A DNA stretch of 64,000 nucleotides from Leptospirales bacterium (GTDB taxonomy: Bacteria; Spirochaetota; Leptospiria; Leptospirales; Leptonemataceae), in NCBI GenBank assembly GCA_019694685.1, contig JAIBBM010000021.1, forward strand, positions 1 through 64,000. The letters run 5' to 3'. Of the stretch, positions 16,742 to 25,280 are shown one piece after another. The notes under the pieces were generated by a model. The model made no database searches and was not told the origin of the DNA. It was given only the letters and a program-made list of their open reading frames with translations. How positions within the stretch are numbered: position 1 is the first letter of the stretch; each line of letters opens with the position of its first letter. A program made the translations under genes and the position numbers.

Positions 16742-19654
16742 ATGGAAAAACGCAAGACCATTCTAGTAATCGACGCTCACGCGATGGCATACCGTGCGCA
16801 TTTCGCGCTCGAGCGTCAGAATTTAACCAACGCTGCCGGTCAGAATACAGGCGCGATTTTTGGATTCTTTCGGATGTTCTTTAAGATCCTTCAGGATTTT
16901 ACCCCGGAAGAAACTCTCGTAGCCTGGGATCCGCCAGGTGGGGGATTTCGCGGCGACATGTACAAGGAGTACAAGGCAACGCGGAAGCCTATGCCGGATG
17001 ATCTCAGGAGTCAGATTTCTGAAATCAAAGAGATCGTTCGCAACATGGGTTTTGCAACCTGCGAGGTACCTGGATTTGAAGCAGACGACGTGATGGGAAG
17101 CATGGCTACTCGGTTCGGCAAGGCGTCCGACGTTCTGCTTCTTACCTCTGACAAAGACTGTTTTCAATTGATCACAAAGAACGTCAGTATGCTCAAGGGA
17201 GCAAAAGGCGTTACAGAATTCGTGCGCGTGGATCCTGCATGGGTGGAAAACGAAATCGGTGTGCGCCCCGATCAGATCCCAGAATACATGGCGCTCGTCG
17301 GTGATACGAGCGACAACATTCCAGGCGCAAAGGGCATTGGCCCCAAAACAGCCGCGGAACTCATCCAGCAGTACAAATCCATTGATGGCATCTATAAAAA
17401 TCTCCCGCGCATTGCGAAGGAGTCAGTCAGGAAGAAATTGCAGGAGAGTGAATCAGACGTTCGTCTTTCTCGCGATCTTGCCACCATTCGCACGGACATC
17501 AAGGAAGTGCTCGATTTTCCTGAGGCAAAGCTTCGCACGCCGGATTATCTGCGCGAAGATGTAGTTCAATTTTTCAGACAGGAAGGGTATCGCGCCATCG
17601 CAGAAGATCTGCGCCGGGCGGCTGAGAAAAGGAGAGGGAAAGCAAAAGTGGCCGCCGCCTCTGTCGCCCAGGAGGGAGAAGATGTTTCTTCCTCTTCTGC
17701 TCAGAAAAAATCGGCGGGAAAAAAAGACGCAGCCTCTTCCACAAAGCCAAAGCAAAAGTCAAAGAAGGGCGCACTCGATCAGGGAACTCTCTTCGAAGAA
17801 GAGCCAGAGCAAAGAATGTTTTCTGGCAAAGAGCATTTTCTCGGGACAGATGTAGAATATGAAATGGTTACAGATGCAGAGCAATTGAAGCGAGCGCTCC
17901 GCGAACACAATCGTTCTGTTGTGGTCGTGGATACGGAAACAGATTCCGCAGATCCAATGCGTGCGCGTCTGGTTGGAATCTCAATTTCTGCCCGCGAAAA
18001 GAAGGCAACCTACATTCCACTTCCACCTCCTGGTTCCCCATACGAATCGGCAGGGCTTGCATTGAATGAAGTCCGGTCACTCCTCAAAGAATTCTTTGGG
18101 GAAAAAACACGCTCCTTTGTGGGGCAAAATATCAAGTACGATTACACTGTACTGCGCAGGCATGGAATGCCTCTCAATGCTGTGGCTTTCGATACTATGC
18201 TTGCGGGTTATCTGCTCAATCCGAATATCAGAAGAAACAGCCTGGATGACCTGGCGCTGGACTATCTAGACTATTCTACGATTCGCTACGAAGATGTGGT
18301 TGGTACGGGCAGAAAACAAGTGACAATGGATCAGCTTCCACCGGCAAATATCAGAGACTATGCGTGCGAAGATGCGGATTTGACTCTTCGCCTCCATCAG
18401 GTGCTCGGGCGTAAGCTCAAGGAGAACAAACTTCTTGAAATCAATGATTCGCTCGAAGTTCCTCTGATTCCCGTACTGGCGGATATGGAAGTGGCGGGCA
18501 TGGCCATCGATTTGCAGTACTTCAAGGAACTTTCGCGCGACTATAAGCAGAAGATCACAAAGCTGGAAAAGAAGATCTTCGAGGAGGCGGGTCAGGTCTT
18601 CAATGTGAACTCAACTCGCGAACTTCAATTTGTCTTGATTGAGAAATTGAAGCTACCCATGGCAAAGAAGATCAAGACTGGCTTTTCTACGGATCAGAAA
18701 GAACTCGATCGCATGCGCGGAATGCATCCGATGATCGATCATCTTCTTGAATATAGAAAGTACACCAAACTTCTGGGCACATACATTGACGCTCTTCCTG
18801 AGCTTGTTCATCCAGAAACAGGCAAGCTTCATACGAACTTTCATCAGGCAGTGGCCGCAACTGGTCGTCTGTCATCTATGGATCCCAATCTGCAGAATAT
18901 TCCTGTGCGAGAGGATACAGGCAAGGCGATTCGCCGAGGTTTTGTTTGTAGCAAGGGCAGGGTGCTTTTGTCTCTCGATTATTCTCAGGTGGAGCTGCGC
19001 ATCATGGCGCATTATTCGCATGACCCGGCTTTGATGGAAGCCTTCACGCGCGACGATGTAGACATTCACGCGCGAACAGCTTCTTCCATCTTTGGAGTTG
19101 CAGAAGATCAGGTAACAGCAGATATGCGATCCAAAGCAAAGGTTGTGAACTTCTCGATCATTTATGGGGTAACCGATTTTGGTCTTTCGCAGAGTCTTCA
19201 GGTGCCGCGAGCAGAAGCAAAAATGTACATCGAGAAGTTTTTTGAGAAATACCCCGGCGTCAAAAAGTACATGGATGATACCATCGCATTTGCAGGAAAG
19301 AACGGATATGTGGAGACGTTATTCGGTCGCCGCAGGCAAATTCCAGACATACATTCCCCCAACCGATTCCGTCGGGAGGGAGCGGAAAGAACAGCCATCA
19401 ATACGCCGATCCAGGGAACCAGTGCAGACCTGATCAAGCGTGCGATGATTGATATTCACGCGAAGATGAAATCAAAGAAACTTGAGTCTCAGATGATTCT
19501 GCAAGTGCACGACGAACTTCTGTTTGATGTTGTGCCCTCTGAAAAGGATGAAGTCGTTTCGATCGCAAAAGGGGAAATGGAAAGCACAAGGCTTCGCGTG
19601 CCCCTTCGCGTGGATCATGGATTTGGACAAAACTGGGACGAAGCGAAGGGTTAG
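16742..19654 (+). CDS. polA: DNA polymerase I
   Basis: 970 residues, somewhat longer than E. coli Pol I. It has an N-terminal 5'-3' exonuclease (about 1-290), a 3'-5' exonuclease (about 375-565) with intact Exo I (DTETD near 395), Exo II (NIKYDY) and Exo III (YACEDADLT), and the polymerase with motif A LLSLDYSQVELRI (near 744), motif B SKAKVVNFSIIYG (near 802) and motif C QVHDELL (near 920). Proofreading therefore looks active. Between the two nucleases is a Lys/Ser-rich, probably disordered stretch (about 296-350). The start is ATG 16742, with AGGA four bases before it; the frame is open to a TTG at 16694. It converges on a propeller gene with 5 bases between stops. Confidence 0.97.
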   Translation: MEKRKTILVIDAHAMAYRAHFALERQNLTNAAGQNTGAIFGFFRMFFKILQDFTPEETLVAWDPPGGGFRGDMYKEYKATRKPMPDDLRSQISEIKEIVRNMGFATCEVPGFEADDVMGSMATRFGKASDVLLLTSDKDCFQLITKNVSMLKGAKGVTEFVRVDPAWVENEIGVRPDQIPEYMALVGDTSDNIPGAKGIGPKTAAELIQQYKSIDGIYKNLPRIAKESVRKKLQESESDVRLSRDLATIRTDIKEVLDFPEAKLRTPDYLREDVVQFFRQEGYRAIAEDLRRAAEKRRGKAKVAAASVAQEGEDVSSSSAQKKSAGKKDAASSTKPKQKSKKGALDQGTLFEEEPEQRMFSGKEHFLGTDVEYEMVTDAEQLKRALREHNRSVVVVDTETDSADPMRARLVGISISAREKKATYIPLPPPGSPYESAGLALNEVRSLLKEFFGEKTRSFVGQNIKYDYTVLRRHGMPLNAVAFDTMLAGYLLNPNIRRNSLDDLALDYLDYSTIRYEDVVGTGRKQVTMDQLPPANIRDYACEDADLTLRLHQVLGRKLKENKLLEINDSLEVPLIPVLADMEVAGMAIDLQYFKELSRDYKQKITKLEKKIFEEAGQVFNVNSTRELQFVLIEKLKLPMAKKIKTGFSTDQKELDRMRGMHPMIDHLLEYRKYTKLLGTYIDALPELVHPETGKLHTNFHQAVAATGRLSSMDPNLQNIPVREDTGKAIRRGFVCSKGRVLLSLDYSQVELRIMAHYSHDPALMEAFTRDDVDIHARTASSIFGVAEDQVTADMRSKAKVVNFSIIYGVTDFGLSQSLQVPRAEAKMYIEKFFEKYPGVKKYMDDTIAFAGKNGYVETLFGRRRQIPDIHSPNRFRREGAERTAINTPIQGTSADLIKRAMIDIHAKMKSKKLESQMILQVHDELLFDVVPSEKDEVVSIAKGEMESTRLRVPLRVDHGFGQNWDEAKG

Positions 19655-19659
19655 GCGAT

Positions 19660-20892
19660 TCAGTAGTAGTATTGATAAATTGCGGAAGCCGGATAGGAAA
19701 CGAGTCCAACGTAACTTGGATTTCCAGATGTAGGTGTATTTTGAATGAGGCGTAGCTGCCCGGAAAACGGATCAATCGAGTACTGGTTGATGCTTGCTCC
19801 CGTTGCATTTGGCGAATACAAGAACCGTCCGGTTGGATCAGGCGATGCGATGATTGGTCCGCTCCCGCTTACGACGCTCCCGAACGAGTACAGCAAACCA
19901 GTAAACTGATCAATGGAATACTGTGTGACATCTCCTGAACCCTGGTTGCAAAGATAAGCAAACCTTCCGGAAGGCTCGATGCGAATGGCTCCGGTGTTCG
20001 TGCCGCCGGCAACAGAACCAAGTAAACTCAGTGCGCCATTGGAAACCTGATACATCATCACCGTCGTTCCACCTGTAAGGCTTGTAAGGTAGGCAAATCG
20101 TTTGAAGGGGTGTTCCAGATTGAGAGAAGAAGGCGCCGCCAGTCCAGCCACTGTCTGGATGTTGGAAAGCGTTCCATCTGAATTGACGGAGAACACAGTA
20201 ACAGATCCTGGATACGTATGGTAGAGATATTTTCCAGTTGAATCCAGTTCCATTTGTCCAGCGATCCCGCCGTCGCTGATGGATCCCAGGCTTGTGAGTG
20301 CCCCCGAAGTCTGATCAATGGAATACATATAGATGCCAGAGCCAGTGTTCGCATAAAGATATCGACCGCTTGTATGAACGAGTGGCTTTCCGTACCCAAC
20401 AGCGGAAGGCCACGATCCAATCAGAGTCGTCGCACCGCTGGTCTGATTGATTGCATAGCCTGTTACGCTTCCGGCGCCACTGATGAGGTAGACGAAGCGA
20501 TTGTAAGGATCCATTCGCGGTGCGCTCGGCGCAGCGCCGGTTGCTTGCGTACCCGCGCTTACAAGCGCGCCTGTGGTCTGATCAATACTGGCCGCGTAGA
20601 GAGTTGTTCCACCGGTTGCATATGCGAACTTTCCCTGTGTGTCTGTTACGAGTGCGGAAGGACTGATCCCTGTAGAATAGGTTCCAACAAGTGTGATCTG
20701 TCCCGTTACGCGGTTTACTGAGAACCCTCCAATGTTTCCACCGCTAAGAGGAGCATACGCGAAGCGTGGTATGTCGATGAGTCTGAATACGTCGTAGGCG
20801 ACAATGGACCGCGTGAGGAAGTCCGTGTTGTCATCGAACTGGCGGGCGCAAGATGACAATAGTAGTATCAGTAACCCGCATATCTTTCGCAT
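19660..20892 (-). CDS. Lipoprotein beta-propeller, lactonase-like
   Basis: 410 residues. The signal ends LLILLLSSC, a good lipobox. The rest is a repeating pattern of about 45-50 residues (xGRFAYLxNxGSGDVTQYSIDQFTG-like; for example TSGRYLYANTGSGIYMYSID and YSIDPFSGQL), giving seven blades of the YncE/6-phosphogluconolactonase-like fold. No metal or catalytic residues can be pointed to, so an enzymatic role is not claimed. The ATG at 20892 is preferred; a GTG at 20910 is possible. The ATTGATCAG-type DNA repeat recurs through the gene. It is monocistronic, convergent with polA. Confidence 0.85.
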   Translation of the reverse strand: MRKICGLLILLLSSCARQFDDNTDFLTRSIVAYDVFRLIDIPRFAYAPLSGGNIGGFSVNRVTGQITLVGTYSTGISPSALVTDTQGKFAYATGGTTLYAASIDQTTGALVSAGTQATGAAPSAPRMDPYNRFVYLISGAGSVTGYAINQTSGATTLIGSWPSAVGYGKPLVHTSGRYLYANTGSGIYMYSIDQTSGALTSLGSISDGGIAGQMELDSTGKYLYHTYPGSVTVFSVNSDGTLSNIQTVAGLAAPSSLNLEHPFKRFAYLTSLTGGTTVMMYQVSNGALSLLGSVAGGTNTGAIRIEPSGRFAYLCNQGSGDVTQYSIDQFTGLLYSFGSVVSGSGPIIASPDPTGRFLYSPNATGASINQYSIDPFSGQLRLIQNTPTSGNPSYVGLVSYPASAIYQYYY

Positions 20893-21001
20893 GCGACCTA
20901 TCAAGTTCACAACTTGATTTGGCTCCTCGCGGGGGCTTGTCCAGCCCTAAACGGCCTTCAAGTTTGACTTGAAAGCCTCCGTACAGGGGAAAAGATTGTC
21001 C

Positions 21002-21343
21002 ATGGCTCAATCAGCTCAGTTCGAAACTATCGCACGTGATCTCGTAAATGTAGGCATTGCCCTTTTTCAAATCACGGCAGACCGTATTGAAAATCTTCAG
21101 AAAGACATTGTGGCCGGCTACTCCGGACTTGTAACGCGCGGTGCTCAGGACAAGAGCCAGATGGCAGAAAGCCTGCGCGAAAGACTCAGCCAGAGTCTGA
21201 ATGTTGTTCAAACCGTCCAGGATAGCCTGGGTGTTGCGGTGCAGAAGCTGCCAGCGAATCGTTCTGTTCCAGTGAATACGCCTGTAGCCACTCCTATTGA
21301 TTCTGCAAAGAAAACAGCAGCAAAGAAAAAGAAGAGCGCTTAA
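21002..21343 (+). CDS. Small helical protein, phasin-like
   Basis: 113 residues. The central part (IARDLVNVGIALFQITADRI, then QMAESLRERLSQSLNVVQTV) is predicted to be amphipathic helix, followed by a Pro/Val linker and a lysine-rich C-terminus (AAKKKKSA). The layout resembles phasins or other small granule- or DNA-associated helical proteins, but no signature is decisive. The start is ATG 21002; the frame is open to 20969. Its stop and the P-type ATPase stop share the palindrome TTAA (21340-21343). Confidence 0.6.
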   Translation: MAQSAQFETIARDLVNVGIALFQITADRIENLQKDIVAGYSGLVTRGAQDKSQMAESLRERLSQSLNVVQTVQDSLGVAVQKLPANRSVPVNTPVATPIDSAKKTAAKKKKSA

Positions 21344-24045
21344 CGTTCATGCGTGGCCGGCTTCGCGCCGGCTGCCTGCTTTTGGGCAAACCAGCCCCGT
21401 CTCACCAGCCATTTCACGGTTTCCAGAACCGGTATGATGGAAAGCGCAAGGGATAGAATTACCACCAGGTCCACGGCCGTAATCGCATACGTTCCAAATG
21501 CTTTTTGTAAGAAGGGATGATAAATCACCAGGCTCAGAAGGAGCAGCTCCCAGGCGATCGCCATATTCAGCCATTTGTTCGCGAATGGCTTGTGCCACAC
21601 GCTCGCCTGATCCGAACGATAATTATATGCTTTGAAGAACTGGATCAGAACCAGAGAAGCAAAGGACATGGTCATTGCCTCTGAAAGACTTCTGCCCGAA
21701 CTCTGCGCCCACGCAAACAGACCAAGATTCACGAGAGTGGACCAGATTCCACCTGCGAGCATCAAGACAACTACAGGTCGAGTGAAGATTCCAGCGGAAG
21801 CGTTTCTCGGAGGTTGGTTCATGGCATCTTCGTCCGGTGGATCCACTGCAAGTGCAAGTGCCGGCAGGCCGTCTGTTGCCAGGTTCACGTACAGGATTTG
21901 AACTGCGGACAGTGGAAGGGGCAATCCAAGCATGGATGTACCGGCCATGAGTCCGATTTCTCCTATGTTCGAGGAAAGAAGATACATCAGATACTTCTTG
22001 ATGTTTCCGAATACGCCTCTTCCTTCTTCCACTGCTGCCACGATGGAGGCAAAGTTGTCGTCGGTCAGAGTCATCGCAGCCGCTTCGCGCGTTACGTCTG
22101 TGCCCGTGATTCCCATGGCGATTCCAATATCCGCTTTCTTAAGCGCTGGAGCGTCATTGACGCCGTCGCCAGTCATTGCGATTGAATGTCCGTTTTTTTG
22201 AAATGCATGCACAACCATGAGTTTGTGCGCAGGCGAAACTCTGGCATACACTTCGATTGACTCAACCTGTCTTTTGAATTCTTCGGGGCTCATCGAGTCG
22301 AGTTCGACTCCCGTGATCACTTTGCCATTTCTCAGTATGCCCAGTTCGCGTGCGATGGCGGCCGCGGTGATTGGATGATCGCCAGTGATCATAATTGGTT
22401 TGATCCCTGCGCGACGACATTTCTCAATCGCTGTTTTTACTTCTGTTCTGGGCGGATCAATCATCCCAAGAAGCCCCAGAAAAATCATTCCTTCTTCTGC
22501 ATTTTCTTCGTTTGCGTTCTGCTTCATGGCAACCGCGATTACTCTGAGCGCTTCGCCTGCGAGAAAGGCTGCCTCTTTGAGATATTCACTCTTCTCCCTG
22601 TCTGTGAGTGCCAGAATTCCCTTTTGTGAGAGGTAATGAGTGCAGGAAGGTAGAATCGACTCTGGAGCGCCTTTTGAGTAGGCAGTTTTGCTGGTGCCTT
22701 CGCTGTGCAGCGTGGTCATCCTTTTTGTTTCAGACGTGAACGGGATTTCGTGAATGCGAGGGAACTCGTTGTCCAGTGAATCTTTGTCCAGGCCCGCCTT
22801 CGCGGCGGCCACGATCATGGCCCCTTCCGTGGGATCTCCAGTGATCTTCCAGGATCCGTCTTTGTTTTCCAGGGAAGCATCCGATGCAAGAGAAGCGGCT
22901 TTGAGAGCTAAAATGAGTTCCGGCGACGGAGAGACACTTGTTCCATTGCCCACAAAGTCGCCTGACGGTTCATATCCGGACCCTGTGACATCGAATCGCT
23001 GATCCGGTAGATGGATCTTTCTGACGGTCATTTCATCTTTTGTGAGCGTTCCCGTTTTGTCGGAGCCAATCACGGAAACGCTACCCAGGGTTTCGACTGC
23101 CGGCAACCTTCGCACGAGCGCGTTGCGCTTGATCATTCTTTGCACGCCCAGAGCCAGAGACACTGTAACCACAGCAGGCAAAGCCTCTGGAACCACAGCC
23201 ACCGCCAGTGCAATCCCAAACAGGATCATATCGAGGAAGGGCTGGCCTCGCATAACTCCCAGGATCGTGATCAATACTACAATAGCGCCCGCTGCCTTTG
23301 CCAGCGCATTGCCCACTTTATCCAGATTGATTTGCAGAGGAGTGCGCGCGTGCTCCACGGATTCAAGCATGCGGGCGATTTTTCCAAATTCAGTCTGCAG
23401 GCCCGTGTTCGTCACAACAACAACACCTCGTCCATAAGACACGCTTGTTCCGGAGTATACCATGTTTACCCGATCCGCGAGTGCTGCGTCTTCCGCCAAA
23501 GCCATCGTTTCTTTTTCTACGGGTAGTGATTCTCCGGTTAGCGATGCTTCTTCTGTGCGAAGACTGAAGCTCTCTAGAATTCGTGCGTCTGCGGGGATTC
23601 GGTCACCGGCGTGAAGGTGAATGATGTCTCCGGGTACTACGTTGCGCGCGGCGATTTTTTGCACTTCTCCGTCACGCAATGCGAGTGCTGTGGGAGCACT
23701 CAATTGTTTGAGAGCGGACATTGCTTTTTCTGCCCGAAACTCTTGAATAAATCCGAGAAGCGCGGCAAAGATTACAATGATTGCGATGACTGCTGCTTCA
23801 GTGCTATGGCCAAGTACGGCAGAAAGAACTGTGGCAAGAAGTAGAATGATGATGAGCACATTCTTCAGCTGTTGGGCCAGGATGCGAATCCAGGAGGATC
23901 TTTTTTGAGTGGGGATTTCGTTTGGGCCCCAGAGGGCCAGGCGACGATCGGCTTCTGCAACGGAGAGTCCGGTCCGCGATGAGGTCACGAGCTCCAGGAT
24001 TTGATCAGTGCTCAGGGCATGGGGCTTTGAGAGTGGCTCGTTCAT
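21340..24045 (-). CDS. Cation-transporting P-type ATPase (P2-type)
   Basis: 901 residues, of the SERCA/PMR1-like P2 group, probably exporting Ca2+ or another divalent cation. The order is an N-terminal cation-ATPase domain, two helices, actuator loop with EEASLTGES (near 165), phosphorylation motif SDKTGTLTKDEM (near 328, Asp phosphorylated), nucleotide-binding domain (TSETKRMTT, KGAPES), hinge MTGDGVNDAPALKKADIGIAMG (near 620) and C-terminal membrane helices. VVPEALPAVV (near 285) is the PEGL-like M4 site, with A in the usual glycine position. It follows the S1-domain gene by 48 bases on the same strand. Confidence 0.93.
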   Translation of the reverse strand: MNEPLSKPHALSTDQILELVTSSRTGLSVAEADRRLALWGPNEIPTQKRSSWIRILAQQLKNVLIIILLLATVLSAVLGHSTEAAVIAIIVIFAALLGFIQEFRAEKAMSALKQLSAPTALALRDGEVQKIAARNVVPGDIIHLHAGDRIPADARILESFSLRTEEASLTGESLPVEKETMALAEDAALADRVNMVYSGTSVSYGRGVVVVTNTGLQTEFGKIARMLESVEHARTPLQINLDKVGNALAKAAGAIVVLITILGVMRGQPFLDMILFGIALAVAVVPEALPAVVTVSLALGVQRMIKRNALVRRLPAVETLGSVSVIGSDKTGTLTKDEMTVRKIHLPDQRFDVTGSGYEPSGDFVGNGTSVSPSPELILALKAASLASDASLENKDGSWKITGDPTEGAMIVAAAKAGLDKDSLDNEFPRIHEIPFTSETKRMTTLHSEGTSKTAYSKGAPESILPSCTHYLSQKGILALTDREKSEYLKEAAFLAGEALRVIAVAMKQNANEENAEEGMIFLGLLGMIDPPRTEVKTAIEKCRRAGIKPIMITGDHPITAAAIARELGILRNGKVITGVELDSMSPEEFKRQVESIEVYARVSPAHKLMVVHAFQKNGHSIAMTGDGVNDAPALKKADIGIAMGITGTDVTREAAAMTLTDDNFASIVAAVEEGRGVFGNIKKYLMYLLSSNIGEIGLMAGTSMLGLPLPLSAVQILYVNLATDGLPALALAVDPPDEDAMNQPPRNASAGIFTRPVVVLMLAGGIWSTLVNLGLFAWAQSSGRSLSEAMTMSFASLVLIQFFKAYNYRSDQASVWHKPFANKWLNMAIAWELLLLSLVIYHPFLQKAFGTYAITAVDLVVILSLALSIIPVLETVKWLVRRGWFAQKQAAGAKPATHER

Positions 24046-24093
24046 GATGGCTGGCCCCGAAGGGCGCGCGCGAAGGCCACGCGCAGGTGTGCT

Positions 24094-25251
24094 TTATTTC
24101 TTCTTGTTCATTGCATCGCGAAGCTGCTGACCAAAACTGGAGAGCTCCTCTTTCTGCGGGCCCTGAACTTTTAAGTACTCTGCGAATTCCTGTTCCTGGT
24201 CATGTGCCGCGACTCCGCGCACGGAAAGGGAAATCTTTTCGCGTTCGCGGTCGATGGTGTGCACCATGACGCGAAGAGTTTGTCCTTTCTGGAAAAACTT
24301 TTCAAAAGGCTGTCCACGTGCCACTCCTGATTCTCCTGCTGGAATCAGTCCTGTGAAGTTTCCTTCTAGCTTTACGAATACTCCAAAAGGTTTGATGCTT
24401 TCCACTTTGCCTTCTACAATATCTCCTTCTTTCCAGGGAAGCTGACCCTGCCATGGGTTTTCGAGGAGTGCGCGAAGAGAGAGAGTGAGGCGATCGTCTT
24501 TCCAATCGATTTGCAGGATTTTTACGCGAACGCTCTGTCCCGATTTGAGAACCTGGGATGGATGAGTCACTCTCTGGTGGGCGATCTCTGAAAGTGGAAC
24601 CAGTCCTTCCATTCCGCCAATGTCAATAAACGCGCCAAAGTCTGCGAGGTTGGCCACGGTTCCTTCCACTACATCCCCTGGCTGGAGTGACTGCATGAGC
24701 ACATCTTTTTGGCGCTTCTTTTCGATGTCGCGAAACGCTCTGTTAGATGCGATGACTCGGTCCCCCTTTGCTTCTGTGATCAGAAAGGTAACTTCTGACT
24801 TTACGTCTGGATTTCCGTCCATGTGAGATGCGGGGCAGAACGCGTTTACTTCTCCAATGACAACTTCAAATCCGCCTTTGATTTTCTTGAGGATACGTCC
24901 TGTCATTGGGATTTTGTTTTCAATCGCGGTGCGGACAATGTCCATTTTCGCGCGGCCTGAAGGCTGCGTTGTGAACATCATTTCTCCGTTTTCTGTGGAG
25001 CGATAGAATGCTGGAATCTTCTCACCGCGCGAAACGCGGATCTTGCCATGATGATCGAGAAGCTCTTCGCGCGGAATGAGCCCGGTCCCTCTGGGTGATT
25101 GAACAAACACGAAATCTTTGTTTGTGATGTCAGATACAGTTACCAGGTCGTAACTTCCAGCTTCGACTTTAGTCTGGTTTTTCAGGCTTGCTTCGAGCAG
25201 CTGTGCGAATTGACCTTCGCGTCTGTCTTTCCCGATTTGTGTGCTCTTCAT
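24094..25251 (-). CDS. S1 RNA-binding domain protein (RpsA-like)
   Basis: 385 residues with four S1-type OB-fold repeats: a diverged one (about 30-95), one ending IASNRAFRD (about 112-175), then VVEGTVANLADFGAFIDIGGMEGLVPLSEI (about 192-262) and IVEGKVESIKPFGVFVKLEG (about 277-350). Proteins like this in spirochaetes are annotated as ribosomal protein S1 or S1-related; four repeats is short of the six in E. coli S1. The ribosome site GGGAGGGAG before the ATG is very strong. It lies 29 bases after the PBP1A gene on the same strand. Confidence 0.88.
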   Translation of the reverse strand: MKSTQIGKDRREGQFAQLLEASLKNQTKVEAGSYDLVTVSDITNKDFVFVQSPRGTGLIPREELLDHHGKIRVSRGEKIPAFYRSTENGEMMFTTQPSGRAKMDIVRTAIENKIPMTGRILKKIKGGFEVVIGEVNAFCPASHMDGNPDVKSEVTFLITEAKGDRVIASNRAFRDIEKKRQKDVLMQSLQPGDVVEGTVANLADFGAFIDIGGMEGLVPLSEIAHQRVTHPSQVLKSGQSVRVKILQIDWKDDRLTLSLRALLENPWQGQLPWKEGDIVEGKVESIKPFGVFVKLEGNFTGLIPAGESGVARGQPFEKFFQKGQTLRVMVHTIDREREKISLSVRGVAAHDQEQEFAEYLKVQGPQKEELSSFGQQLRDAMNKKK

Positions 25252-25280
25252 AACGATTCTCCCTCCCGACGACGCGGGAA

